Source: Rhodanobacteraceae bacterium UBA703 (GTDB taxonomy: Bacteria; Pseudomonadota; Gammaproteobacteria; Xanthomonadales; Rhodanobacteraceae). Taken from it: 11,881 nt of DNA. Positions 1-6,317 of this stretch are shown piece by piece. The stretch lies in NCBI GenBank assembly GCA_002297645.1, contig DBMH01000129.1, forward strand, positions 1 to 11,881. Direction: 5' to 3'. The position numbers were made by a program, and so were the translations under genes. How positions within the stretch are numbered: the first letter of the stretch is position 1; every line of letters starts with the position of its first letter. Below the pieces are notes generated by a model. The model saw nothing but the letters and a program-made list of their open reading frames with translations. It searched no databases and had not been told where the DNA came from.

Positions 1-2
1 GC

Positions 3-1271
3 GCGCGCGCCGACGCGCAGCAGGCGGACCTGCGCGCGTGGCTCGACGCGCGCGGGATCGCGCATCGCGACTACTGGATCGTGAACGCGATCCAGGCACG
101 CGTGACGGCGACCGACCTTGCGGCGCTGGCTTCGCGCGACGGCATCGCGCGCATCGCCGCGAACCCGGAAATCGCGTTGCGCCTGCCGTCGCAACCGGTG
201 TCTCCCGACGCCGTCGACGAGACCACCGCGATCGAATGGGGCGTCGCGAAGATCCGCGCGCCGGAGGTATGGGCGGCTGGCTTCACGGGGCAGGGTGTCG
301 TCATCGGCGGACAGGACACCGGATACCAGTGGGACCATCCGGCGCTGAAGTCGCACTACCGCGGCTGGGACGGCGTCACTGCCGACCACGACCGCAACTG
401 GCACGATGCCATCCACGATCCGGCGACGGGGTCGTGCCACGAGGACTCGCCGGCGCCCTGCGACGACCACGGACACGGCACGCACACGGCGGGCACCTTC
501 GCCGGCGACGACGGCGGCAGCAACCGGATCGGTGTCGCGCCGGGAGCGAAATGGATCGGGTGCCGCAACATGAACTACAACGCCGGCACGCCGGCGCGCT
601 ACATCGAATGCATGCAGTGGTTCCTCGCGCCGACCGACCTCGCCGGCAACGATCCCGACCCTGACCTCGCTCCGGACATCATCAGCAATTCCTGGGGATG
701 CGATGCGTCCGAAGGCTGCACCACCGGCAACGAGCTCGTGGCGGCCGTCGACACGCTGGTCGACGCCGGCATCTTCTTCGTGGTCGCAGCCGGCAATGCC
801 GGATCGCGATGCGGCTCGATCGAGGACGCGCCGGCCATCTACGACGCGGGTTTCGTGGTCGGCATGACGGACAGCGGCGATCGCCTGAACAGCCTGTCGA
901 GCCGAGGGCCGGTCGCGGGGACGACCCTGGTGCGTCCCGATGCGGTCGCGCCGGGCACGCAGGTGCGTTCCAGCCTGCCCGGCAACGGCTACGGCTCGCT
1001 GACTGGCACCAGCATGGCGACGCCGCACGTCGCCGGCGCGGCCGCATTGCTGATGTCGGTGGATCCCACGTTGAAAGGGCAGCCGCAGCGGGTCGCCGAA
1101 CTGCTGCGCTCGACGGCCGTGCACGACGGCATCAGCGACCCGTTCAATCCCGGCTGCGGCGGCAGGACCATGGCGGAGTGGCCGAACTACCAGGCCGGCT
1201 ACGGGCGCATCGACGTGCAGGCGGCGATGCGGGCCGCGGACACGATCTTCGAGGATGGTTTCGATGGCTGA
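3..1271 (+). CDS. Secreted S8 (subtilisin-like) serine protease, 5'-partial
   Basis: The frame is open from the left edge, so the true start and any signal peptide lie outside the window. The GTG at 81 is an internal Val codon, not a start. The first ~60 visible residues (ADLRAWLDARGIAHRDYWIV and onward) look like an I9-type inhibitory propeptide. The peptidase domain has the complete S8 triad. Counting from the GTG at 81, these are Asp79 in GGQDTG, His132 in DDHGHGTHTAGT and Ser311 in GTSMATPHVAGA, with the oxyanion Asn239 in AAGNAG. Several Cys residues (about 119, 127, 161, 177, 208, 213, 244, 359) suit an exported, disulfide-bonded enzyme. The protein ends in DTIFEDGFDG, resembling a short C-terminal tail I associate with secreted Xanthomonadales proteins. 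It overlaps the next gene by 8 nt. Substrate is unknown; the fold is certain, export is inferred. Confidence 0.93.
   Translation, partial: ARADAQQADLRAWLDARGIAHRDYWIVNAIQARVTATDLAALASRDGIARIAANPEIALRLPSQPVSPDAVDETTAIEWGVAKIRAPEVWAAGFTGQGVVIGGQDTGYQWDHPALKSHYRGWDGVTADHDRNWHDAIHDPATGSCHEDSPAPCDDHGHGTHTAGTFAGDDGGSNRIGVAPGAKWIGCRNMNYNAGTPARYIECMQWFLAPTDLAGNDPDPDLAPDIISNSWGCDASEGCTTGNELVAAVDTLVDAGIFFVVAAGNAGSRCGSIEDAPAIYDAGFVVGMTDSGDRLNSLSSRGPVAGTTLVRPDAVAPGTQVRSSLPGNGYGSLTGTSMATPHVAGAAALLMSVDPTLKGQPQRVAELLRSTAVHDGISDPFNPGCGGRTMAEWPNYQAGYGRIDVQAAMRAADTIFEDGFDG
1251..1255 (+). promoter_or_regulatory. Shine-Dalgarno GAGGA selecting the ATG at 1264
   Basis: GAGGA ends 8 nt before the ATG at 1264. 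An in-frame ATG at 1255 overlaps this box and would have no usable ribosome binding site, so 1264 is the better start. The box lies inside the 3' end of the protease gene. Confidence 0.6.
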
Positions 1272-2187
1272 GACGGCCGTGGCGTTCCCGCCGCGCAGCG
1301 ACGACACGCTGGTCGTCGCGATCTCCTCGCGCGCCCTGTTCGATCTCGGCGAAAGCCACGAGCTGTTCGAGCGCGAGGGCGTCGAGGCGTTCGCGCACCA
1401 CCAGATCGAGAAAGAGAACGAGCTGCTCGCGCCCGGCATCGCGTTCCCGCTGGTGCAGAAGCTCCTGCGCTTGAACCAGGAGCAGCCGGACACGCCGCAC
1501 GTCGAGGTGATCCTGCTGTCGCGCAATTCCGCCGACACGGGATTGCGCATCTTCAATTCGATCGAGCACTACAAGCTCGGCATCGTGCGCGCGGCATTCA
1601 CGCGCGGCGAACCGACCTTGCCCTACGTGCGCGCGTTCGGTGCCGACCTGTTCCTGTCGGCCAATCCCGAGAGCGTCGCCAATGCGCTCGCCAGCGGCAT
1701 CGCGGCGGCGACGATCCTGCCGTCGAAGACGCCGCAGCGGCAGAGCGACCAGCTGCGCATCGCCTTCGACGGCGACGCGGTGCTGTTCGGCGACGAATCC
1801 GAGCTGATCTCGGAGGAGGCCGGCATCGAGGCGTTCCACCGGCATGAGAAGGAGCGCGGCAGCGAGCCGCTTTCCGGCGGCCCGTTCCGCAGTTTCCTCG
1901 ACGCGCTGCATCGCCTGCAGGCTGCCTTCCCGAGCGAGGAATCGCCGATCCGCACCGCTCTGGTGACGGCGCGTTCCGCTCCGGCGCACAAGCGCGTGAT
2001 CCTGACGCTGCGCCACTGGGGCGTGCGCATCGACGAGGCGCTGTTCCTCGGCGGGCGTCCGAAAGGGCCGTTCCTCGAAGCCTTCGGCGCCGACATCTTC
2101 TTCGACGATTCGCCGGTCAACATCGAGTCCGCGCGCCAGCACGTCGCCACCGGCCACGTGCCGCGACGCAAGCGACAGGCGTCATGA
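1264..2187 (+). CDS. Cytosolic 5'-nucleotidase, cN-I (NT5C1-like) family
   Basis: A 307-aa protein that matches, along its length and from memory, the 5'-nucleotidase family typified by animal cN-IA/cN-IB (Pfam 5-nucleotidase, PF06189). These HAD-fold enzymes dephosphorylate nucleoside monophosphates such as AMP or dNMPs in the cytoplasm. Family blocks in order are LVVAISSRALFDL (16-28), GVEAF..HQ (39-47), LLSRNSADTGLRIFNSIEHY (84-103), the catalytic Asp-rich AFDGDAVLFGDESE (167-180), PIRTALVTARSA (228-239), DEALFLGG.PKGPFLEAF (257-274) and IFFDDS (278-283). There is no signal peptide. The start at 1264 is set by the GAGGA box and overlaps the protease gene by 8 nt. The stop overlaps the next start as ATGA, suggesting translational coupling. 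Substrate preference cannot be read from the sequence. Confidence 0.93.
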   Translation: MAETAVAFPPRSDDTLVVAISSRALFDLGESHELFEREGVEAFAHHQIEKENELLAPGIAFPLVQKLLRLNQEQPDTPHVEVILLSRNSADTGLRIFNSIEHYKLGIVRAAFTRGEPTLPYVRAFGADLFLSANPESVANALASGIAAATILPSKTPQRQSDQLRIAFDGDAVLFGDESELISEEAGIEAFHRHEKERGSEPLSGGPFRSFLDALHRLQAAFPSEESPIRTALVTARSAPAHKRVILTLRHWGVRIDEALFLGGRPKGPFLEAFGADIFFDDSPVNIESARQHVATGHVPRRKRQAS

Positions 2188-2669
2188 GCGGAATCCGCAT
2201 CCGTGAAGCCGGCGACGGCGCCGAACGCGCCGCCGAACTGTTCATGCGCCGCTTCGGGCATCCGACCCCGACCTGGGGCCATCACGTGATCGCGTTCCGC
2301 CGCGACGCGGATGGCGGCGAAGCGCCGGTGTGCTACGTGCACTTCACCCCGGTGGACGGCATCCTGCTCGGCGGCGGCGCCTGCGTCGACAACCGCGCGA
2401 TGCGTTCCATGACGCCGGCGGAGCGCGCGGCGATCCGGGCCGGCGGTGGTCTCTACCGCCTGACGCTGGACTGGGCCGTACGCCATTTCGCGCCGACCTA
2501 TCCCGCGATCTTCGGCTACTGCGGGGACGCCCTTGCCGAGCGCGTCGACCGGGAAGCCGGTTTCGAGCCCACCGGGCATGCGCGCCTGCTGGTGCACTGG
2601 ACGCGGGACGTGGCGCCGGCGGAGCGCGAGCGCCTCATCGCGCAGGCGCATGCGATCGGGCCGTTCTGA
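2184..2669 (+). CDS. Uncharacterised protein, paralogue A of a tandem pair (possible GNAT-like fold)
   Basis: 161 aa, starting with an ATGA overlap on the nucleotidase gene. I do not recognise the family. It is a soluble protein without TM segments or signal peptide. Blocks shared with the next gene are HHVIAF (33-38), YVHFT (51-55), GGAC (64-67), MTPAERAAI (76-84), the GG at 87-89, IFGYCGD (109-115), GFE (126-128), a Trp near 139, and a C-terminal ..PF. The order of an alternating beta-rich core followed by AIFGYCGD...REAGFEPTG resembles the last third of acetyltransferases (GNAT), where a residue from a neighbouring strand precedes a GFE/GF turn. No clear acetyl-CoA P-loop (Q/RxxGxG/A) is visible, so GNAT membership is only a hint. 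The cotranscription with a nucleotidase is seen; a shared function is not shown. Confidence 0.8.
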   Translation: MSGIRIREAGDGAERAAELFMRRFGHPTPTWGHHVIAFRRDADGGEAPVCYVHFTPVDGILLGGGACVDNRAMRSMTPAERAAIRAGGGLYRLTLDWAVRHFAPTYPAIFGYCGDALAERVDREAGFEPTGHARLLVHWTRDVAPAERERLIAQAHAIGPF

Positions 2670-2682
2670 ATCCACCGCTCTG

Positions 2683-2700
2683 GCCGCTGGCGACAGCGGC
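2683..2700 (+). other. Intercistronic hairpin with GCGA tetraloop
   Basis: GCCGCTG (2683-2689) pairs perfectly with CAGCGGC (2694-2700), leaving a GCGA loop of the stable GNRA class. It sits in the 54-nt gap between the two paralogous genes, just before the ribosome binding site of the second. No U-run follows, so it is not a classic terminator. It could stabilise or segment the mRNA. Confidence 0.5.
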
Positions 2701-2709
2701 ATACGCTGC

Positions 2710-2715
2710 AGGGAG
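2710..2715 (+). promoter_or_regulatory. Shine-Dalgarno AGGGAG before a GTG start
   Basis: AGGGAG ends 8 nt before the GTG at 2724 and supports that GTG as the start of the second paralogue. Confidence 0.65.
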
Positions 2716-2723
2716 TCCTCGCC

Positions 2724-3224
2724 GTGAACAGCCCCATCGACGATTTCATCATCATCACCGAGGTCGATCGCGGCCCGGCGTTCGCCGATGCGATCTTCCT
2801 GCGCAAGTACCGCGCGAAGACGCCGGATTTCCGCCACCACGTGGTCGCGTTCTGGAAGCGCGGCGACGGCAGCTTCGTGCCGGTCAGCTACGTCCACTTC
2901 ACCGACTGGAACGACATCATGGCGATCGGCGGCGCCTGCACCGACGGCGAGATCCTGCGCACGATGAGCGCCGCCGAGCGCGCCGCGATCGACGAAGCCG
3001 GCGGCATCAATCGCGCCGTCACGCGCTACAGCCTGGACCGCTTCGGCCCGCGTTGCGATGCGGTGTTCGGCAACTGCGGCGACGAGCGTTCGTGGGGCAT
3101 CCTGTCCGCGCTCGGCTTCGAGCGCGTGCGCGAACCGCACCTGATCGCGCGCTGGTCGCGACCGCTGGACGCGGCGCGCCGCCACGAACTGATCGAGAAG
3201 GCGGCGGCGTTCGCGCCGTTCTAG
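2724..3224 (+). CDS. Uncharacterised protein, paralogue B of a tandem pair
   Basis: 166 aa with a GTG start supported by AGGGAG at 2710-2715. By eye it is roughly 40% identical to the preceding gene and collinear with it. Shared blocks are HHVVAF (38-43), PVSYVHFT (53-60), GGAC (69-72), MSAAERAAI (81-89), VFGNCGD (114-120), GFE (131-133), a Trp at 144, and the terminal ..PF. It has a slightly longer acidic N-terminus (MNSPIDDFIIITEVDRG). It is soluble with no signal peptide. The pair is most simply a tandem duplication that has since diverged. The two Cys of GGAC and NCGD are conserved in both copies and are candidates for a functional role. Function is unknown; a GNAT-like fold is possible but not shown. 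Confidence 0.82.
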   Translation: MNSPIDDFIIITEVDRGPAFADAIFLRKYRAKTPDFRHHVVAFWKRGDGSFVPVSYVHFTDWNDIMAIGGACTDGEILRTMSAAERAAIDEAGGINRAVTRYSLDRFGPRCDAVFGNCGDERSWGILSALGFERVREPHLIARWSRPLDAARRHELIEKAAAFAPF

Positions 3225-3336
3225 CCGGTCGCGGGGCAGGCCGTCCGGCCTCTCGGGTGGCTCGGTGTCCCGCTACTACGACCGTTCGGGGAATCCCTCC
3301 GCCGATCGCGCCGGCAGGTGGTTTCCCGGCGGCGGG
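3225..3336. other. Convergent intergenic gap with a short palindrome
   Basis: This 112-nt gap separates a plus-strand gene from a convergent minus-strand gene. It holds AGGCC-GTCC-GGCCT at 3238-3251, a perfect 5-bp stem with a 4-nt loop, 14 nt after the stop of the plus-strand gene. It lacks a U-tract on either strand, so terminator function is weak speculation. No gene is seen. Confidence 0.35.
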
Positions 3337-4173
3337 TCAGGACGGGCTCCGCGTTTCACCCAGGATCCGCTCCAGTTCGCCGGGCGTCGACCAGTGGTGG
3401 CCGCACACGTAGCGCGGCAGGTTCCAGAGGTCGCTCCCCGCATCGACAGGAGCGGGCTCGGTGCCGAAGGCCGCGCGCAGGCGGTGCTCCGACGCATGGT
3501 GCGGGAAGTACTCGCCCGTCAGGTAGTCGTTGGTCTCGCCGTACGGATAGGCGAACAGCGACGTCGCCCGCGACGGGCAGCGCGCGTCCAGCCAGTCGCT
3601 GGCCTGGCGGATCTCGGCGTCGGCATCGGCGTGCGTGTCGATCGAGCGGAACGTGCCCTTCACCTGGTCGCGCTGCACGGTCTCGGGCAGCTCGGCGTGG
3701 TTGTGGTCCCAGCTATGGTTCTCGATGGCCATCAGCCGCGACGCCAGCGCGGCGCGCCACCAGGCATCGCGCATCCAGTCCCGCCCGGCCAGGCAGCGTC
3801 GGTCGAGCACCTCGCGCGCGGCGGGCGAGGCGATCACGAAACTGGTCAGGTGCAGGTCGGGCTGCGCATCGACGCCGTGCCGGCGACGGAAATCGATCAG
3901 CGCGTTGAACAGGCTGCGCTGCCGGCCGTAGGCCGGATGGTCGATGTCGAAGTAGTCGAAATCCGAGCCGTCGTCGCAGGTCAGCGCGACCGCATCCGAC
4001 AGGTCGCGATCGCTGCGGCCGAGGCGTTCTTCGACGATCCAGTCCAGCGGCACGATGCGTCGCCCAAGCGCATGGATCCGGTCGAGATCGGTGGCGAAGG
4101 CGACGTGGTCGTTGTCGCTGTAGCCGTTTCCGGCGATGTTCAAGGCGTGGTAGGTGAGGATGGTGGCGCGCAT
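3337..4173 (-). CDS. Polysaccharide deacetylase-like (NodB/CE4-type) protein
   Basis: 278 aa from the ATG at 4173. The frame stays open upstream to 4425, but that extension is Arg/Pro-rich and unlike a protein domain, so MRATILTYHA is chosen, although no clear Shine-Dalgarno precedes it. CE4 motifs appear in order: ILTYHAL (5-11), the catalytic/metal Asp pair in ALTCDDGSDFD (63-73), the metal His pair in ENHSWDHNH (151-159, His153 and His157), and the FAYPYGE loop (207-213). CE4 enzymes are metal-dependent and remove N- or O-acyl groups from cell-surface or peptidoglycan sugars. The TCDDGSD version of TFDDG and the long stretch between motifs 1 and 2 are somewhat divergent. No signal peptide or TM segment is visible, so it may be cytoplasmic. 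Substrate is unknown. Confidence 0.87.
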   Translation of the reverse strand: MRATILTYHALNIAGNGYSDNDHVAFATDLDRIHALGRRIVPLDWIVEERLGRSDRDLSDAVALTCDDGSDFDYFDIDHPAYGRQRSLFNALIDFRRRHGVDAQPDLHLTSFVIASPAAREVLDRRCLAGRDWMRDAWWRAALASRLMAIENHSWDHNHAELPETVQRDQVKGTFRSIDTHADADAEIRQASDWLDARCPSRATSLFAYPYGETNDYLTGEYFPHHASEHRLRAAFGTEPAPVDAGSDLWNLPRYVCGHHWSTPGELERILGETRSPS

Positions 4174-4191
4174 GGCATGGAGGGGAATCGC

Positions 4192-4232
4192 GCGGAACCG
4201 GAGGAACAGGGCGTTCGTGCCATCGGTTCCGC
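4192..4232. repeat. 9-bp inverted repeat upstream of the deacetylase gene
   Basis: GCGGAACCG (4192-4200) and CGGTTCCGC (4224-4232) are exact reverse complements 23 nt apart, 19 nt upstream of the deacetylase ATG on the minus strand. It could be an operator half-site pair or a leader-RNA hairpin that controls the deacetylase. Either role is inferred from position only. Confidence 0.5.
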
Positions 4233-4420
4233 AGCGACGGCACGTGAGCCGTGGACGGCGGTACCGGGCTCCGCAAGGGGGCGTGGAATCTCGGCAGCTT
4301 AGCGGAGGAGAACACGGTCCCGGAAGCCGTTCGGCCGATCTTGCGACCGGGCCGGCGGGCCGGATCCGTCCGCGTCCGTGGCGGCGACATTCCGGCATGG
4401 CCCGCCCTCCGGCGGCCCGG

Positions 4421-4426
4421 TACAAT
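4421..4426 (+). promoter_or_regulatory. Candidate -10 box TACAAT for gcdH
   Basis: TACAAT matches the sigma-70 -10 consensus at five of six bases in otherwise very GC-rich sequence, 36 nt before the gcdH ATG. The hexamer 17 nt upstream (TGGCCC at 4398-4403) is a poor -35. A start near 4432-4434 would give a leader of about 30 nt. Confidence 0.5.
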
Positions 4427-4461
4427 GCGCGGCTTTACTCCTTGCCCGGATTTTCGCCGCC

Positions 4462-5634
4462 ATGCCAGCCGCCCCGCTGAACCCGACCGACCTCTACGAC
4501 GTCCGTTCCCTGCTCAGCGAAGAGGAGCGCATGGTGCAGGACGCCGTCGCGCGCTTCACCGACGAGCGCGTGCTGCCGATCATCGGCGACTGCTTCGACA
4601 AGGCGCGCTTCCCGACCGAGCTGATCCCGGAGATGGCGGAACTCGGCCTGCTCGGTTCCTCGCTGCCGACGGAGTACGGCTGCGCCGGCATGAACGGCGT
4701 CAGCTACGGGCTGGTCTGCCAGGAACTCGAGCGCGGCGATTCGGGCCTGCGCAGCTTCGCCTCGGTGCAGAGCTCGCTGTGCATGTACCCGATCTACGCC
4801 TACGGCAGCGAGGAGCAGCGCCAGCGCTGGCTGCCGCAGATGGCCGCCGGCAAGGTCATCGGCTGCTTCGGCCTGACGGAGCCGCACGGCGGCTCCGATC
4901 CGGCCAACATGAAGACGAACGCGAAGCGCGACGGTTCCGACTGGATCCTCAACGGTTCCAAGATGTGGATCACCAACGGCAATCTCGCTCACATCGCGAT
5001 CGTCTGGGCGCAGACCGACGAAGGCATCCAGGGCTTCATCGTCGAGAAGGACATGCCCGGCTTCACCGCGCAGGAAGTGCACAAGAAGATGAGCCTGCGC
5101 GCCTCGGTCACGAGCGCGCTGTTCTTCGACAACGTGCGCGTGCCGGACGCGAACCGCCTGCCCAACGTGAAGGGCCTGAAGGGACCGCTCGGCTGCCTCA
5201 CGCAGGCACGCTACGGCATCACCTGGGGACCGATCGGCGCAGCCATCGCCTGCTTCACCGAGACGACCGAGTACGCGAAGAACCGCACGCTGTTCAAGCG
5301 CCCGATCGCGGCGACGCAGGCGGTGCAGATCAAGCTGGCCGAGATGGCGCGCCGCATCACGCTGGCGCAGCTGCTGTCGCTGCAACTGGGGCGCCTCAAG
5401 GACGCCGGCACGATGCAGCCGACGCAGGTCTCGCTGGCGAAGTGGAACAACTGCCGCATGGCGATCGACATCGCGCGCGAATGCCGCGACATCCTCGGCG
5501 GCGCGGGCATCACGACCGAGCACAGCCCGATCCGCCATGCGCTGAACCTCGAATCGGTCATCACCTACGAAGGCACCGAGACCGTGCACCAACTGGTCGT
5601 CGGCCGCGAGGTGACGGGCATCAACGCGTTCTGA
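4462..5634 (+). CDS. gcdH: Glutaryl-CoA dehydrogenase
   Basis: 390 aa, full length for the family. It is an FAD-dependent acyl-CoA dehydrogenase that oxidises and decarboxylates glutaryl-CoA to crotonyl-CoA in lysine/tryptophan degradation, passing electrons to ETF. Blocks that separate GCDH from other acyl-CoA dehydrogenases are present: YGCAGMNGVSYGL (72-84), ELERGDSGLRS (88-98, with Glu90 and Arg97 matching the substrate-carboxylate pair), SVQSSL.M.PIYAYGSEEQR (101-120), GCFGLTEPHGGSDP (134-147), WITN (169-172), LNLESVITYEGT (361-372) with the catalytic base Glu370, and the C-terminal GREVTGINAF. The ATG at 4462 is preferred over an in-frame ATG at 4378 because the latter adds a non-conserved tail and lies upstream of the -10 box. 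It begins a same-strand run with the next gene 7 nt away. Confidence 0.96.
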   Translation: MPAAPLNPTDLYDVRSLLSEEERMVQDAVARFTDERVLPIIGDCFDKARFPTELIPEMAELGLLGSSLPTEYGCAGMNGVSYGLVCQELERGDSGLRSFASVQSSLCMYPIYAYGSEEQRQRWLPQMAAGKVIGCFGLTEPHGGSDPANMKTNAKRDGSDWILNGSKMWITNGNLAHIAIVWAQTDEGIQGFIVEKDMPGFTAQEVHKKMSLRASVTSALFFDNVRVPDANRLPNVKGLKGPLGCLTQARYGITWGPIGAAIACFTETTEYAKNRTLFKRPIAATQAVQIKLAEMARRITLAQLLSLQLGRLKDAGTMQPTQVSLAKWNNCRMAIDIARECRDILGGAGITTEHSPIRHALNLESVITYEGTETVHQLVVGREVTGINAF

Positions 5635-5641
5635 GGCCGCC

Positions 5642-6274
5642 ATGGGCAAGGCCGTTCCGCCGATCGCGATCGCGCTGCTCGTGGCGGCCCTTGCCTTTGC
5701 CGGATGGCAGCTCGCGCTCGGCAACCGCCAGCAGGCGCAGCTGGCCGGCGAGGTGGCGGCGTTGCGGCAGGTGCAACAGCAGGCACAGCAGGCGTTGAGC
5801 GAGTCGCAGGAGTCGCTCGCCGCGTTGCGGCAGGAGCAGGCACAGATGCGCAGGACGCTGAGCGAATCGCAGGAATCGCTTGCGGCGGCGAACGACAAGG
5901 CGAGCCTGTCGATCCGCGAGGATCTCCAGGCCGTCGCCGCCATGCGCACGGCGATCGCCGAGTACTACGCGACGACGGGGAAAATGCCGTCGCAGCACGC
6001 CGATGCCGGACTTCCGTCGCCGGGGCAGTACCGGGGCAAGACGCTGAAGTCCGCGACCGTGCTGGCCGACGGCAGCATCGAGCTCGTGTTCGACGCCGCT
6101 TCCGGCGTCGACGGCGGGCGCATCCGCTTCGTTGTGGACACCTCTCGTGCGGACGCGATGGGCCTGCAGTGGCGCTGCACGACGACGGACTATCCGCTGA
6201 TCAAGCGCGCCAGCCCGGCCTGCGAGTACGAGTCGCGCGAAGGGCCGGCCGTGCCCGTCGCGGACGGACATTGA
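5642..6274 (+). CDS. Membrane-anchored coiled-coil protein with C-terminal pilin-like (PilE-type) domain
   Basis: 210 aa in three parts. Residues 5-26 are one hydrophobic TM helix (PPIAIALLVAALAFAGWQLA). Residues 29-85 form a Gln/Glu/Ala-rich coiled coil containing a 21-residue (three-heptad) tandem repeat. Residues ~89-195 resemble the globular part of a type IV pilin: AVAAMRTAIAEYYATTGKMP (98-116), then AGLPSP..YRGKTLKSATVL.DGSIEL.F (122-150), and a C-terminal loop WRCTTTDYPLIKRASPAC with Cys179 and Cys194 as in the pilin D-region disulfide. There is no prepilin leader or G/FxxxE cleavage site, so it should not be processed by PilD. Its globular domain is predicted to be periplasmic. The ATG lies 7 nt after gcdH with GAGG from the overlapping stop region as ribosome site. 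The role is unknown; a pilin-like binding or envelope function is inferred. Confidence 0.85.
   Translation: MGKAVPPIAIALLVAALAFAGWQLALGNRQQAQLAGEVAALRQVQQQAQQALSESQESLAALRQEQAQMRRTLSESQESLAAANDKASLSIREDLQAVAAMRTAIAEYYATTGKMPSQHADAGLPSPGQYRGKTLKSATVLADGSIELVFDAASGVDGGRIRFVVDTSRADAMGLQWRCTTTDYPLIKRASPACEYESREGPAVPVADGH
5756..5881 (+). repeat. 63-bp tandem duplication encoding coiled-coil heptads
   Basis: Two adjacent 63-bp units (5756-5818 and 5819-5881) encode 21-residue repeats starting AALRQ and ending LSESQESL. They are identical at 15 of 21 residues. The unit is exactly three heptads, so the duplication lengthens the coiled coil without changing its register. Confidence 0.8.
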
Positions 6275-6317
6275 GGCGCACGACTCCGGGAAGCGGCAGC
6301 GAGCGGATCCGACCAGC

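Larger units (their letters stand above)
4174..4461. other. Divergent intergenic region with promoter and inverted repeats
   Basis: A 288-nt gap between divergently transcribed genes. It contains a 9-bp inverted repeat (4192-4232), a smaller stem ACGGC/GCCGT (4237-4252), and a good -10 box for the plus-strand run at 4421-4426. No convincing -10/-35 pair was found for the minus-strand deacetylase. No small gene with a ribosome binding site was seen. Confidence 0.55.

Noticed and set aside
1..10. Alternating GC run at the left edge (possible Z-DNA)
   Set aside because: It is within the coding frame of the protease (Ala/Arg codons) and short, so it needs no separate explanation.
1623..3185. A 520-codon open frame on the minus strand
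   Set aside because: It runs antisense through the nucleotidase and both paralogue genes. Its composition is Arg/Ala-rich with no domain, and the plus-strand genes carry conserved motifs and ribosome sites.
3265..4302. A 345-codon plus-strand frame opposite the deacetylase
   Set aside because: The minus strand encodes the CE4 motifs in the right order, while the plus-strand product is a low-complexity Arg/Val/Gly-rich shadow.
4174..4425. N-terminal extension of the deacetylase frame
   Set aside because: It is Arg/Pro-rich, lacks a ribosome site and conserved start, and covers the promoter region of gcdH.
4435..5949. A 504-codon minus-strand frame opposite gcdH
   Set aside because: gcdH is certain by its catalytic and substrate residues. 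The antisense frame shows no known motif and reflects third-position GC bias.
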